From: Pseudomonas flexibilis
GTDB lineage: Bacteria > Pseudomonadota > Gammaproteobacteria > Pseudomonadales > Pseudomonadaceae
NCBI RefSeq assembly: GCF_000802425.1
Contig: NZ_JRUD01000007.1
Span: 219,533 to 283,532 of the forward strand
Direction of reading: 5' to 3'
Length of the DNA stretch: 64,000 nt
Positions within the stretch are counted from its first letter, which is position 1. Every line of letters begins with the position of its first letter. The notes under the pieces were generated by a model. That model saw nothing but the letters and a program-made list of their open reading frames with translations, searched no databases and had not been told where the DNA came from. Of this stretch, positions 52,864-60,959 are shown piece after piece. Both the position numbers and the translations under genes were made by a program.

Positions 52864-53778
52864 TCAGTCCGTCGGCCAGACGCATTGTCGGGCGCGACCC
52901 TGGCGCTTGGCCGCGTAAAGCGCCTGGTCGGCGTGGCGCAGCAGCGTGGTAATGGCATCGCCGGGCCGGCGGCTATACAGGCCCGCGCTGAAATTGATGC
53001 GCAGCCCCGGCGCGGAAAAACGCAGTGACTGGCACGCCTCGCGCAAGCGGTCAAGCAGACGGCTGGCGCCGTCGCAGTCGCTTTCCGGCAGGACCAGCAG
53101 GAACTCCTCACCGCCGATGCGCCCGGCGCAGTCGCTGTCGCGGGACAGGGTCTTGAGCAGGCGGGCGAAGGCAACCAGCACCTCATCGCCGACCACGTGG
53201 CCGTGCCGGTCGTTGACCCCCTTGAAGTCGTCCAGGTCGATCATCGCCACCACCAGCGGCCGCTGGTAGCGGTTCGCGGCACGCAACAGCCGCTGCAACA
53301 CCTCCAGGGTGCGCCGGCGGTTGTACAGGCCGGTCAGGCTGTCGGCCGCGGCCATGCGCGCCAGCACCCGGTTGCGCTCCTGCAGTTCGCGCTCGCGCGC
53401 CTTGCGCGCGCCGATGTCGACCAGCACAACCAGCACCCGCCGATCGCCAGCGTCCGCGTCGAGGCGGCAGGCTTCGAGCAGCATCGCCCGGGCGTGGCCC
53501 TGTCCGTCCAGCAGCACGCATTCTCCCTGCAGCACCCCGCCCTGCTCGATCAGCTGCCGATGGCCACGCACAAGAGCCAGACGCATGCCATGAGGCAGCA
53601 GCGGGCCGAAGGCCTGACCGATCAACTGCTCGGGGCGGAAACCCAGCGAACCCAGCAGCCCGGGACTGACCTGCAGGATGCAACCCCGCTCATCGAGCAC
53701 ACACATGCCCAGCGGCACGGAGTCGACGAAGCGCTCCCGTGTGGGCGTCGGCGCCACCAGCCCGTCAGGCGTCGTCAC
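52864..53778 (-). CDS. PAS-GGDEF diguanylate cyclase
   Basis: The 304-residue protein has a PAS domain (about 14-125, VPLGMCVLDERGCILQVSPG) and a GGDEF domain (about 140-300) with the active-site motif RIGGEEFLLV and an inhibitory RxxD site (RDSD) five residues upstream. It should make c-di-GMP with product inhibition. Its start overlaps the end of the lipocalin gene by 14 bases, so lipocalin, cyclase and phosphodiesterase probably form one transcript. The PAS domain lacks a LOV cysteine motif. Confidence 0.92.
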   Translation of the reverse strand: MTTPDGLVAPTPTRERFVDSVPLGMCVLDERGCILQVSPGLLGSLGFRPEQLIGQAFGPLLPHGMRLALVRGHRQLIEQGGVLQGECVLLDGQGHARAMLLEACRLDADAGDRRVLVVLVDIGARKARERELQERNRVLARMAAADSLTGLYNRRRTLEVLQRLLRAANRYQRPLVVAMIDLDDFKGVNDRHGHVVGDEVLVAFARLLKTLSRDSDCAGRIGGEEFLLVLPESDCDGASRLLDRLREACQSLRFSAPGLRINFSAGLYSRRPGDAITTLLRHADQALYAAKRQGRARQCVWPTD

Positions 53779-54310
53779 GATCGTGCCCGACCCAGATCAA
53801 CTGCGAGACATCGATGCCCAGCTTGGCCGCGTGCGCCAGCAGGCGCTCGCGGACGCCCGCCGGCAGCTGCTTGTCGCGGGCCAGGATCCACAGGTAATCG
53901 CGGTTTGGCCCCATCACCAGAGCCCAACGGTAATCCTGCTGATCCAGCGCCACCAGGTGATAGCCGCCATAGAACGGCCCGAAGAAGGACACCTTCAGCG
54001 AGCCGACATTCTCCGCACCGATGAAGCGCGCCGTACCGACCGCCTCCTGCCAGCGGCGGCGCTTCTCGTCATAGCCCCGGTTGATGACTTCGACGCTGCC
54101 ATCCGGGCGCTGGCGGTAACGGGCGTTGACGTTGCTCAGGCCACGCTCGAAGGAATGATCCAGGCGGGCGATTTCGTACCAGGTGCCCAGATAACGCGGC
54201 AGCTCGAACGGGCTGACCACGGCAACGCCTTTGGGCGGCGCATAAGAACAGCCGACCAGACCGAGTAGCGGAAGCAGCAGCAAGGCAGCAAGCGCGGAGC
54301 GAAGAAGCAT
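53765..54310 (-). CDS. Outer-membrane lipocalin (Blc-like lipoprotein), copy 1
   Basis: The 181-residue protein has a lipoprotein signal peptide with the lipobox LVGC (Cys21) and a lipocalin domain: LGTWYEIARLDHSFERGLSN (GxW motif), GSLKVSFFGPFYGGYHLVAL, RDYLWILARDKQLP. Blc-type lipocalins bind lysophospholipids or fatty acids at the outer membrane. Residue +2 is Ser, allowing outer-membrane sorting. A paralogue lies at 62764-63318. The first gene of a lipocalin-GGDEF-EAL operon driven by a TGTACA-type promoter. Confidence 0.92.
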   Translation of the reverse strand: MLLRSALAALLLLPLLGLVGCSYAPPKGVAVVSPFELPRYLGTWYEIARLDHSFERGLSNVNARYRQRPDGSVEVINRGYDEKRRRWQEAVGTARFIGAENVGSLKVSFFGPFYGGYHLVALDQQDYRWALVMGPNRDYLWILARDKQLPAGVRERLLAHAAKLGIDVSQLIWVGHDRDDA

Positions 54311-54354
54311 GGCGTTCTCCTGGAACAGCGGGGCGGCGAAAACTGTACAACAAA

Positions 54355-54381
54355 GTTATACAGAAAGTTTGACATGTACAA
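54355..54381 (-). promoter_or_regulatory. Promoter of the lipocalin-GGDEF-EAL operon
   Basis: On the minus strand TTGTAC (54376-54381) and TATAAC (54355-54360) are 15 bases apart, within TTGTACATGTCAAACTTTCT then GTATAACTTT. The near-identical arrangement precedes the BdlA-like gene. A further TTGTACA lies at 54344-54350. Confidence 0.6.
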
Positions 54382-54438
54382 CAAAAACCTTATTCTGAGA
54401 TCAAATCTGTACAAGTCACACCACGCTGTACATGTATG
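54369..54438 (+). promoter_or_regulatory. Promoter and TGTACA operators of the phrB operon
   Basis: TTGACA (54369-54374) and TATTCT (54391-54396) with a 16-base spacer form a good sigma70 promoter. TGTACA half-sites lie in the spacer (54375-54380) and downstream (54408-54413 and 54427-54432, the last followed by TGTATG). Operators within and after the promoter fit repression by the LitR-type regulators, relieved by light. Confidence 0.62.
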
Positions 54439-54447
54439 AGGTTCCCC

Positions 54448-55404
54448 ATGACCACGTCCCTCGGCACTCTCAAGATCGGCATCAGCGCCTGCCTGCTCGG
54501 CCAGCCAGTGCGCTTCAACGGTGGCCACAAGGAGTCGCGCCTGTGCAGCGAGGTGCTGGCGCGGCATTTCCAGTTCGTGCCGGTGTGCCCGGAAGTGGCC
54601 ATCGGCCTGGGCACCCCGCGCCAGGCGATTCGCCTGGTGGGCGAACCCGAGCAGCCTCGCGCGGTGGGTTCGCGCAACGCCGCCCTGGATGTCAGCGATG
54701 CCCTGGGCGCCTACGGCCGGCAGGTGGCCGCCGAGGCGGATGAATTGTGCGGCTTCATCCTCATGCAGAAGTCGCCGTCCTGCGGCATGGAGCGGGTCAA
54801 GGTCTACCGCGACGACGGCCAGCCCGCCGCAGCCACCGGACGCGGATTGTTCGCCGCCGCACTGATGGACGCCCGCCCGGACCTGCCGGTGGAAGAAGAC
54901 GGCCGTCTCAACGACCCGGTGTTGCGCGAGAACTTCATCAGCCGCGTCTACGTCTACGCCGCCTGGCAGCGCCTGCTGCGCGGCGGACTGAGCCGCCGCG
55001 CGCTGTACGACTTCCACGCCCGCTACAAGTACCAGCTGATGGCTACCAGCCGCGCGCAGTACCGGGACCTTGGCCGGATGCTGGCGGAAAACCGCGAGCC
55101 GCTGGAGACCTTCGCCCCGCGCTACTTCAGCGCCCTGATGACGGCGCTGCGCCGACCCGCCAGCCGCGGCAGCCACAGCAACGTGCTGCAGCACCTGAGC
55201 GGCTACCTCAAGCGCAGCCTGAGCACCCATGACCGCCAGGAGATGCAGGAGCTCATCGAGCGCTACCGCCAGGGACAGATCCCGCTCGTGGTGCCGCTGA
55301 CCCTGCTCAAGCACCACCTGCGTCACCACCCGGACGGTTACCTGGCGGACCAGGCCTACCTGCAGCCGCATCCCGAAGACCTCAGCCTGCGCAACACCCT
55401 GTGA
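54448..55404 (+). CDS. DUF523 and DUF1722 domain protein (YbgA-like fusion)
   Basis: The 318-residue protein joins DUF523 (about 1-150; GISACLLGQPVRFNGGHK, CPEVAIGLGTPRQAIRLV, MQKSPSCGMERVKVY) and DUF1722 (about 185-305; LYDFHARYKYQLMATSRAQY). Conserved cysteines (CLLG, CPE, SCG) in DUF523 suggest a metal or Fe-S site. The protein is routinely encoded beside phrB in proteobacteria and is light- or stress-associated; its reaction is unknown. The ATG at 54448 has GAGG at the right distance; an ATG at 54436 overlaps the operator. First gene of a nine-gene overlapping operon. Confidence 0.88.
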   Translation: MTTSLGTLKIGISACLLGQPVRFNGGHKESRLCSEVLARHFQFVPVCPEVAIGLGTPRQAIRLVGEPEQPRAVGSRNAALDVSDALGAYGRQVAAEADELCGFILMQKSPSCGMERVKVYRDDGQPAAATGRGLFAAALMDARPDLPVEEDGRLNDPVLRENFISRVYVYAAWQRLLRGGLSRRALYDFHARYKYQLMATSRAQYRDLGRMLAENREPLETFAPRYFSALMTALRRPASRGSHSNVLQHLSGYLKRSLSTHDRQEMQELIERYRQGQIPLVVPLTLLKHHLRHHPDGYLADQAYLQPHPEDLSLRNTL

Positions 55405-55406
55405 CC

Positions 55407-56324
55407 ATGAACGAGACCCTCGACCTCCCAGGCAGCGCCTCCGAGCTGCTGCCGATCCGCGACGTGGCCCGGCTGACCGGCGTCAACCCGGTCACCCTGC
55501 GCGCCTGGGAACGCCGCTACGGGCTGATCCTGCCGCAGCGCACCCCCAAAGGCCATCGGCTGTACTCCCACGCGCAGGTCGAGCAGATCCGCCAGGTGCT
55601 CGACTGGCTGGAGCGTGGCGTGGCGGTGGGCCAGGTCAAGGGGCTGCTGGATGCACAGCGTCCGGCCAAGCCTCTGGAAGACACCTCCTGGCAGGAACGG
55701 CGCAACCAGTTGCAAAGCTGCATCGAGGAGCTGGCCGAGCGCGCCCTGGACGACTGCTTCAACCGCGCCATGGCGCTCTATCCCGCCACCACCCTGTGCC
55801 GGCACCTGCTGTTGCCGCTGCTCGATGGCCTGCGCCGGCGCTGGCGCCAGCCCGGCGCGCAGCTGGAGCAGGTGTTCTTCCTGTCCTGGCTGCGCAGCAA
55901 GCTGGGCGCGCGCCTGTATCACTGCAACCGCCAGCACGGCGGCGCGCCGCTGCTGATGCTCAACCTGGGCGAGCAGCCCATGGAGCCGGACCTGTGGCTG
56001 TGCGCCTGGCTGGCCAGCGACGCCGAGTGCCCGGTGCAGGTGCTCGATTGGCCGGTGCCGCCGCCGCAGCTGGCGGTCGCGGTACACCAGTTGAATCCTC
56101 GCGCAGTGCTGCTGTGCGGCGACCAGCCGCTCGGTCTTCCCCGGCTGCGCCAACTGCTGAACGACATCGCCTGCCCCCGGCTGCTCTGCGGTCCGGCGGT
56201 GGCCATTCATCCGGATGCCCTGCAGGAACTGGGCAACCTGCACGTGTCGGGCGATCCGCTGGAGGCCCTGGGACAGCTGCACCACCTGGGTCTGCTCGGT
56301 GGAGGTGCACCATGCGCCAGTTGA
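55407..56324 (+). CDS. MerR-type regulator of the class II LitR (PplR) group, second copy
   Basis: The 305-residue paralogue of the MerR at 46351-47286. It shares LLPIRDVARLTGVNPVTLRA then WERRYGLILP, with a C-terminal domain lacking the B12 DxHxxG motif (CPVQVLDWPVPPPQLAV instead). Such regulators, placed just before phrB, repress light-inducible genes in the dark through TGTACA-like sites, going by the P. putida PplR/LitR system. The start at 55407 lies two bases after the preceding stop; a GTG at 55401 is possible. It overlaps the phrB start by 13 bases. Confidence 0.87.
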   Translation: MNETLDLPGSASELLPIRDVARLTGVNPVTLRAWERRYGLILPQRTPKGHRLYSHAQVEQIRQVLDWLERGVAVGQVKGLLDAQRPAKPLEDTSWQERRNQLQSCIEELAERALDDCFNRAMALYPATTLCRHLLLPLLDGLRRRWRQPGAQLEQVFFLSWLRSKLGARLYHCNRQHGGAPLLMLNLGEQPMEPDLWLCAWLASDAECPVQVLDWPVPPPQLAVAVHQLNPRAVLLCGDQPLGLPRLRQLLNDIACPRLLCGPAVAIHPDALQELGNLHVSGDPLEALGQLHHLGLLGGGAPCAS

Positions 56325-57751
56325 TCTGGCTGCGCAGCGACCTGCGCGTGCATGACAACCGCGCCCTGCACGCCGCCCTGGCGGCCGGGCCGACCCTGGC
56401 GGTCTACCTGATCACCCCCGGCCAGTGGTGTGCCCATGACGACGCACCCTGCAAGATCGACTTCTGGCTGCGCAACCTGACGGAGCTGCGCCTGCAGCTG
56501 AACGCCCTCAACGTGCCGCTGCTGATCCGCCAGGCCGAACGCTGGGACGCCGCGCCCGCCGTACTGGCCGAGCTGTGCCAGACGCACGGTATCGGCTGCG
56601 TGCAGGTCAACGACGAGTACGGGCTGCACGAAGCGGCCCGCGACCAGGCGGTGGCCGACCGGCTGGCCGCCCAGGGCGTCGGCTTCCAGCGCCATCTGGA
56701 CCAGCTGCTGTTCCAGCCCGGCAGCCTGCTGACCCGCTCCGGCGGCTACTTCAAGGTGTTCAGCCAGTTCCGCAAGGTCGCCCATGCGCGCCTGCACGAC
56801 GCCCTGCCCGACTGCCTGCCGCGTCCCCAGCCGCAGGCGCCGCTGGCGGTCGAGGGCGATTCGCTGCCCGACAGCGTGGCCGGCTTCGCACGGCCGAACG
56901 AAACACTGCGCCAGCTGTGGCCGGCCGGCGAAGGCCACGCCCTCGACCGCCTGCAGCGCTTCGTCGATGAACACCTGGCCGACTACGACCGCTGCCGCGA
57001 CCTGCCCGCCCTGCCCGGCACCAGCCAGCTGTCGCCCTACCTGGCAGCCGGCGTGCTGTCGCCCCGGCAATGCCTGCACGCCGCGCTGCGCGCCAACCAG
57101 GGCGAGTTCGCCAGCGGCCAGCCGGGCGCGGTGGCCTGGATCAACGAGCTGCTGTGGCGCGAGTTCTACAAGCACGTGCTGGTCGGCTTTCCCCGCGTCT
57201 CCCGGCACCGCGCCTTCCGCCCGGAAACCGAGGCGCTGCCCTGGCGCGATGCTCCAGAGGAGCTGGCAGCCTGGCAGGCCGGGCGTACCGGCTTTCCGTT
57301 GATCGATGCCGCCATGCGCCAGCTCGCCGCCACCGGCTGGATGCACAACCGCCTGCGCATGCTGGTGGCCATGTTCCTCAGCAAGAACCTGCTGATCGAC
57401 TGGCGCGCCGGCGAGCGCTTCTTCATGGCCCAGCTGATCGACGGCGACCTGGCCGCCAACAACGGCGGCTGGCAGTGGAGCGCCTCCACCGGCACCGACG
57501 CGGTGCCCTATTTCCGCCTGTTCAACCCGATCAGCCAGTCGCGCCGCTTCGATCCGGACGGGCGCTTCATCCGCCACTGGCTGCCGGAACTGGCGCACCT
57601 GGACAACCGCGCCATCCACGAACCCGCCGCCCTCGGCGGCCTGTTTGGCGCACCGAATTACCCGCGTCCGCTGGTGGACCTCGCCGCCAGCCGCGCCCGG
57701 GCGCTGGCCGCGTTCCGCGACCTGCCATCACGGGAGACCGACCATGAGTGA
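56312..57751 (+). CDS. phrB: Deoxyribodipyrimidine photolyase (class I CPD)
   Basis: The 479-residue flavoprotein repairs cyclobutane pyrimidine dimers with blue light. N-terminal antenna domain (1-130, MRQLIWLRSDLRVHDNRALH). The FAD-binding domain holds the class I signature region TGWMHNRLRMLVAMFLSKNL, then DGDLAANNGGWQWSASTGTD and YFRLFNPISQSRRFDPDG. The Asn-Asn-Gly-Gly-Trp-Gln-Trp core identifies a CPD photolyase rather than a cryptochrome. GGAGG lies six bases before the ATG. It overlaps merR at the start and the SnoaL-like gene at the end. Confidence 0.96.
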   Translation: MRQLIWLRSDLRVHDNRALHAALAAGPTLAVYLITPGQWCAHDDAPCKIDFWLRNLTELRLQLNALNVPLLIRQAERWDAAPAVLAELCQTHGIGCVQVNDEYGLHEAARDQAVADRLAAQGVGFQRHLDQLLFQPGSLLTRSGGYFKVFSQFRKVAHARLHDALPDCLPRPQPQAPLAVEGDSLPDSVAGFARPNETLRQLWPAGEGHALDRLQRFVDEHLADYDRCRDLPALPGTSQLSPYLAAGVLSPRQCLHAALRANQGEFASGQPGAVAWINELLWREFYKHVLVGFPRVSRHRAFRPETEALPWRDAPEELAAWQAGRTGFPLIDAAMRQLAATGWMHNRLRMLVAMFLSKNLLIDWRAGERFFMAQLIDGDLAANNGGWQWSASTGTDAVPYFRLFNPISQSRRFDPDGRFIRHWLPELAHLDNRAIHEPAALGGLFGAPNYPRPLVDLAASRARALAAFRDLPSRETDHE

Positions 57752-58169
57752 CTTCCTGCCCCTCTTCGCCAGACGCTTCGCCGCCCTCGACGCCGGCAGC
57801 CTCGACCGCCTGGGCCAGCTGTACACCGAGGACATCCGCTTCCAGGACCCGCTGCACCGGGTGGAGGGGCTGGCCGCGCTGCGCGATTACTTCGCCGCGC
57901 TGTACGCCAATGTGCAGGACCTGCAGTTCGACTTCCACGGCTTCGAGCAGAGCGCCGCCGGCGCCGGCTACCTGCGCTGGACCATGCGCTACCGCCACCC
58001 GCGCCTGCGCGGCGGCGCGCCGATCGAGGTGGACGGCTGTTCCTACCTGCGCTGGTCCCAGGGCCGCGTGTACCTGCATCGCGACTACTTCGACGCCGGG
58101 GCGTTGCTCTACGAGCACTTGCCAGTGCTCGGCACGCTGATCGGCTGGCTGAAACGGAGGCTGTCATGA
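57744..58169 (+). CDS. SnoaL-like (NTF2-fold) protein
   Basis: The 141-residue protein has the NTF2/SnoaL fold pattern: FARRFAALDAGSLDRLGQLY, TEDIRFQDPLHRVEGLAAL and RVYLHRDYFDAGALLYEHLP. Such small alpha-beta barrels act as enzymes or ligand-binding scaffolds; the role here is unknown. It is consistently found between phrB and an SDR gene in light-stress operons of proteobacteria. The ATG lies within phrB's last codons (8-base overlap) and its stop overlaps the SDR start. Confidence 0.85.
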   Translation: MSDFLPLFARRFAALDAGSLDRLGQLYTEDIRFQDPLHRVEGLAALRDYFAALYANVQDLQFDFHGFEQSAAGAGYLRWTMRYRHPRLRGGAPIEVDGCSYLRWSQGRVYLHRDYFDAGALLYEHLPVLGTLIGWLKRRLS

Positions 58170-58930
58170 AACGTATCTGGCTGACCGGCGCCAGCAGCGG
58201 CATCGGGGCCGCGCTGGCCGAACAACTGCTGGTCCGGGGACACCGGCTGGCGCTCAGCGCCCGGCGCACGGAGCCGCTGGAACAGCTGGCGGCACGCTGG
58301 CCGGGACAGGTACTGGTGGTCCCCGGCGACCTGGGCGACGCCGAACAGGTGCCGGCCATCGGCGCACGCATCGCCGAGGAATGGGGCGCGCTGGACCAGG
58401 TGATCCTCAATGCCGGCACCTGCGAATACCTGGAAGTACGCCGCTTCGAGGCGGCGCTGATCGAACGGGTGATGCGCGCCAACGTGCTGTCGGTGGCCTA
58501 CTGCCTGGAAGCCGCGCTGCCCTTGCTGCGCCGCGGCGAATGCCCGCACCTGGTGGCGGTCGGCAGCTCGGTGACCTGGCTGGCGTTGCCGCGCGCCGAG
58601 GCCTACGGCGCCTCCAAGGCGGCGCTGCGCTACCTGTGCGAATCGCTGCGCGTCGACCTGGCCGCCGAGGGCATCGACGTCACCCTGGTCAGCCCCGGGT
58701 TCGTCGACACCCCGCTGACCCGCCAGAACGATTTCCCCATGCCCCTGCGCTGGCCGGTGGACAAGGCCGCCCGCCACATCGCCGCGCGCCTGGACCGCCG
58801 GCCCCTGGAGATCGCCTTCCCGGCGCCGTTCATCGCCACGCTGCGCCTGCTCGCCCTGTTACCCCAACGCCTGCAGCTTGCCCTGGGCAAGCGCATGGCC
58901 CGCACCGCCACGGAAGATCGCACCCCATGA
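58166..58930 (+). CDS. Short-chain dehydrogenase/reductase (SDR)
   Basis: The 254-residue SDR has the cofactor motif TGASSGIGAALAEQL, the ILNAGTC structural motif, Ser in VAVGSSVTW and the catalytic YGASK (Tyr-x3-Lys). A C-terminal hydrophobic segment (APFIATLRLLALLPQRLQLA) may bring it to the membrane. The substrate is unknown; its place between SnoaL-like and FAD oxidoreductase genes in front of a cfa-like methyltransferase suggests lipid modification. Start overlaps the previous stop by four bases (ATGA). Confidence 0.9.
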   Translation: MKRIWLTGASSGIGAALAEQLLVRGHRLALSARRTEPLEQLAARWPGQVLVVPGDLGDAEQVPAIGARIAEEWGALDQVILNAGTCEYLEVRRFEAALIERVMRANVLSVAYCLEAALPLLRRGECPHLVAVGSSVTWLALPRAEAYGASKAALRYLCESLRVDLAAEGIDVTLVSPGFVDTPLTRQNDFPMPLRWPVDKAARHIAARLDRRPLEIAFPAPFIATLRLLALLPQRLQLALGKRMARTATEDRTP

Positions 58931-60174
58931 ATATCGCACTGATCGGCAGCGGCATCGCCGGCCTGACCGCCGCCCACCTGCTCAGCCGCCGCCATAGCGT
59001 CACCCTGTTCGAGGCCGACACCCGGCTCGGCGGCCACACCCACACCGTGGATGTCACGGTGGACGGCCGCCGCTACGCCATCGACACCGGGTTCATCGTC
59101 TACAACGACTGGACCTACCCGAACTTCATCCGCCTGCTCGACCAGCTCGGCGTGGCCTCGCGGCCGACCGAGATGAGCTTCTCGGTGCGCGATCCGCGCA
59201 GCGACCTGGAGTACAACGGCCACAACCTCAACAGCCTGTTCGCCCAGCGGCGCAACCTGGTGTCGCCGGGCTTCTGGGGCATGTTGCGCGACATCCTGCG
59301 CTTCAACAAACAGGCACTGCAGGACCTCGAACAGCAGCGCATCCCCGCCGACATGACCCTTTGCGACTACCTGCGCCGCAATGGCTACGGCGCGCGCTTC
59401 ATCGACCACTACATCGTGCCCATGGGCTCGGCGATCTGGTCCATGTCACTGGCCGCCATGCTGGACTTCCCGCTGCAGTTCTTCGTGCGCTTCTGCAAGA
59501 ACCACGGGCTGCTGTCGGTCAACGATCGGCCGCAATGGCGGGTGATCGAAGGCGGTTCGCGCAGCTACATCGAACCGCTGAGCGCGGGCTTTGCCGAAGG
59601 CATTCGCCTGAACTGCCCGGTGCAACGCGTCGAGCGCGACGCCGACGGCGTGACCGTGCACAGCGCCGCCGGGCGCGAGCGCTTCGACAAGGTGGTGTTC
59701 GCCTGCCACAGCGACCAGGCCCTGGCGCTGCTTGCCGACCCCAGCGAGGCCGAGCGCGAGATTCTCGGCGCGCTGCGCTACGCCGACAACGACGTGGTGC
59801 TGCACACCGACACCCGCCTGCTGCCGGCGCGGCGCCTGGCCTGGGCGAGCTGGAACTATCGCCTGGGCGGGCCGGCCGACAAGCCGGCCGCCGTCACCTA
59901 CAACATGAACATCCTGCAGGGCATCGACAGCGACACCACCTTCTGCGTCAGCCTCAACCAGACCGCCGCCATCGACCCGGCGCGCATCCTCGCCCGCTTC
60001 ACCTACGCCCACCCCCAGTACAGCCTCGCCGGACTGGCCGCCCAGGAGCGCTGGCGGGAACTGCTCGGCGAGCGGCACAGCTACTACTGCGGCGCCTACT
60101 GGGCCAACGGCTTCCATGAGGACGGCGTGGTCAGCGCCCTGCGCGTGGCCGCCGCGTTCGGGGAGGCGCTGTGA
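58927..60174 (+). CDS. FAD-dependent oxidoreductase (amine-oxidase/desaturase-like)
   Basis: The 415-residue flavoprotein starts MNIALIGSGIAGLTAAHLLS and continues with LFEADTRLGGHTHTVDV, the dinucleotide-binding fold of the amine oxidase/phytoene desaturase superfamily. Other features: IDTGFIVYNDWTYPNFIRLL, VPMGSAIWSMSLAAMLDFPL. In related clusters this protein is encoded just before DUF1365 and a cyclopropane-synthase-like gene, so a role in oxidising or desaturating a membrane lipid or acyl chain is likely. Overlaps of four bases at both ends. Confidence 0.88.
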   Translation: MNIALIGSGIAGLTAAHLLSRRHSVTLFEADTRLGGHTHTVDVTVDGRRYAIDTGFIVYNDWTYPNFIRLLDQLGVASRPTEMSFSVRDPRSDLEYNGHNLNSLFAQRRNLVSPGFWGMLRDILRFNKQALQDLEQQRIPADMTLCDYLRRNGYGARFIDHYIVPMGSAIWSMSLAAMLDFPLQFFVRFCKNHGLLSVNDRPQWRVIEGGSRSYIEPLSAGFAEGIRLNCPVQRVERDADGVTVHSAAGRERFDKVVFACHSDQALALLADPSEAEREILGALRYADNDVVLHTDTRLLPARRLAWASWNYRLGGPADKPAAVTYNMNILQGIDSDTTFCVSLNQTAAIDPARILARFTYAHPQYSLAGLAAQERWRELLGERHSYYCGAYWANGFHEDGVVSALRVAAAFGEAL

Positions 60175-60959
60175 ACAGCGCGCTCTACCATGGCTGGGTC
60201 AGCCACCGGCGCTTCAGCCCGCGCGCGCATGCCTTCCGCTACCGCATCGGCATGCTCTACCTGGACCTCGACGAGCAAGAGCAGGTGCTCGGCCTGTCGC
60301 CGCTGGCCGGGCGCTCGCGCCTCGCGCCCTTCGCCTTCCGCGAAACCGATCACCTGCCCGAACACACCCGCCACGGCGAACGGCTGATCGACGCGGTGCG
60401 CGAGCGGGTCGAGGCGGCGCTCGGCCACCGCCCGCAGGGTCGCGTCTGCCTGCTCACCCAGCCGCGCAGCTGGGGCCTGGCGTTCAACCCGCTGAGCGTC
60501 TTCTTCTGCCACGAGGCCGACGGCCGCCTGGCGGCGATCCTCTGCGAGGTGAGCAATACGCCGTGGCGCGAGCGCTACTACTACGTCCTCCCGGCCGGCG
60601 AGGGCGAGCTGCGCCACCGCGTGCCGAAGAGCTTCCACGTCTCGCCGTTCCTGCCTCGCGACCTCGAGTACCGCATGCGCTTCTCGCGCCCGGACGAGCG
60701 CCTGCTCGTCCACATGGAGGACTGGCGCGGCGAGGAAAAACTCTTCGAGGCCGGCCTCGGCCTGCGCCGCGAGCCCCTCGACCACGCCAGCCTGCACCGC
60801 CACCTGCTGGCCTTTCCCTGGATGACCGGCAAGACGCTGCTGGGCATTTACTGGCAGGCGCTGCGCCTGCTGATCAAGCGCACGCCGATCTTCGATCACC
60901 AATCCGCTCTCGGTGACCAGCGCACCGCCCGACAGGAGTCCGCCCATGAAAAGCCCTGA
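60171..60959 (+). CDS. DUF1365 family protein
   Basis: The 262-residue protein starts at a GTG overlapping the previous stop. It has the DUF1365 core: LYHGWVSHRRFSPRAHAFRY, RVCLLTQPRSWGLAFNPLSV, YYVLPAGEGELRHRVPKSFH, PFLPRDLEYRMRFSRPDERL. The family is always found with FAD oxidoreductase and cfa-like genes. It is not biochemically defined as far as I know. A positively charged C-terminus (LRLLIKRTPIFDHQ) may touch the membrane. Confidence 0.88.
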   Translation: MNSALYHGWVSHRRFSPRAHAFRYRIGMLYLDLDEQEQVLGLSPLAGRSRLAPFAFRETDHLPEHTRHGERLIDAVRERVEAALGHRPQGRVCLLTQPRSWGLAFNPLSVFFCHEADGRLAAILCEVSNTPWRERYYYVLPAGEGELRHRVPKSFHVSPFLPRDLEYRMRFSRPDERLLVHMEDWRGEEKLFEAGLGLRREPLDHASLHRHLLAFPWMTGKTLLGIYWQALRLLIKRTPIFDHQSALGDQRTARQESAHEKP

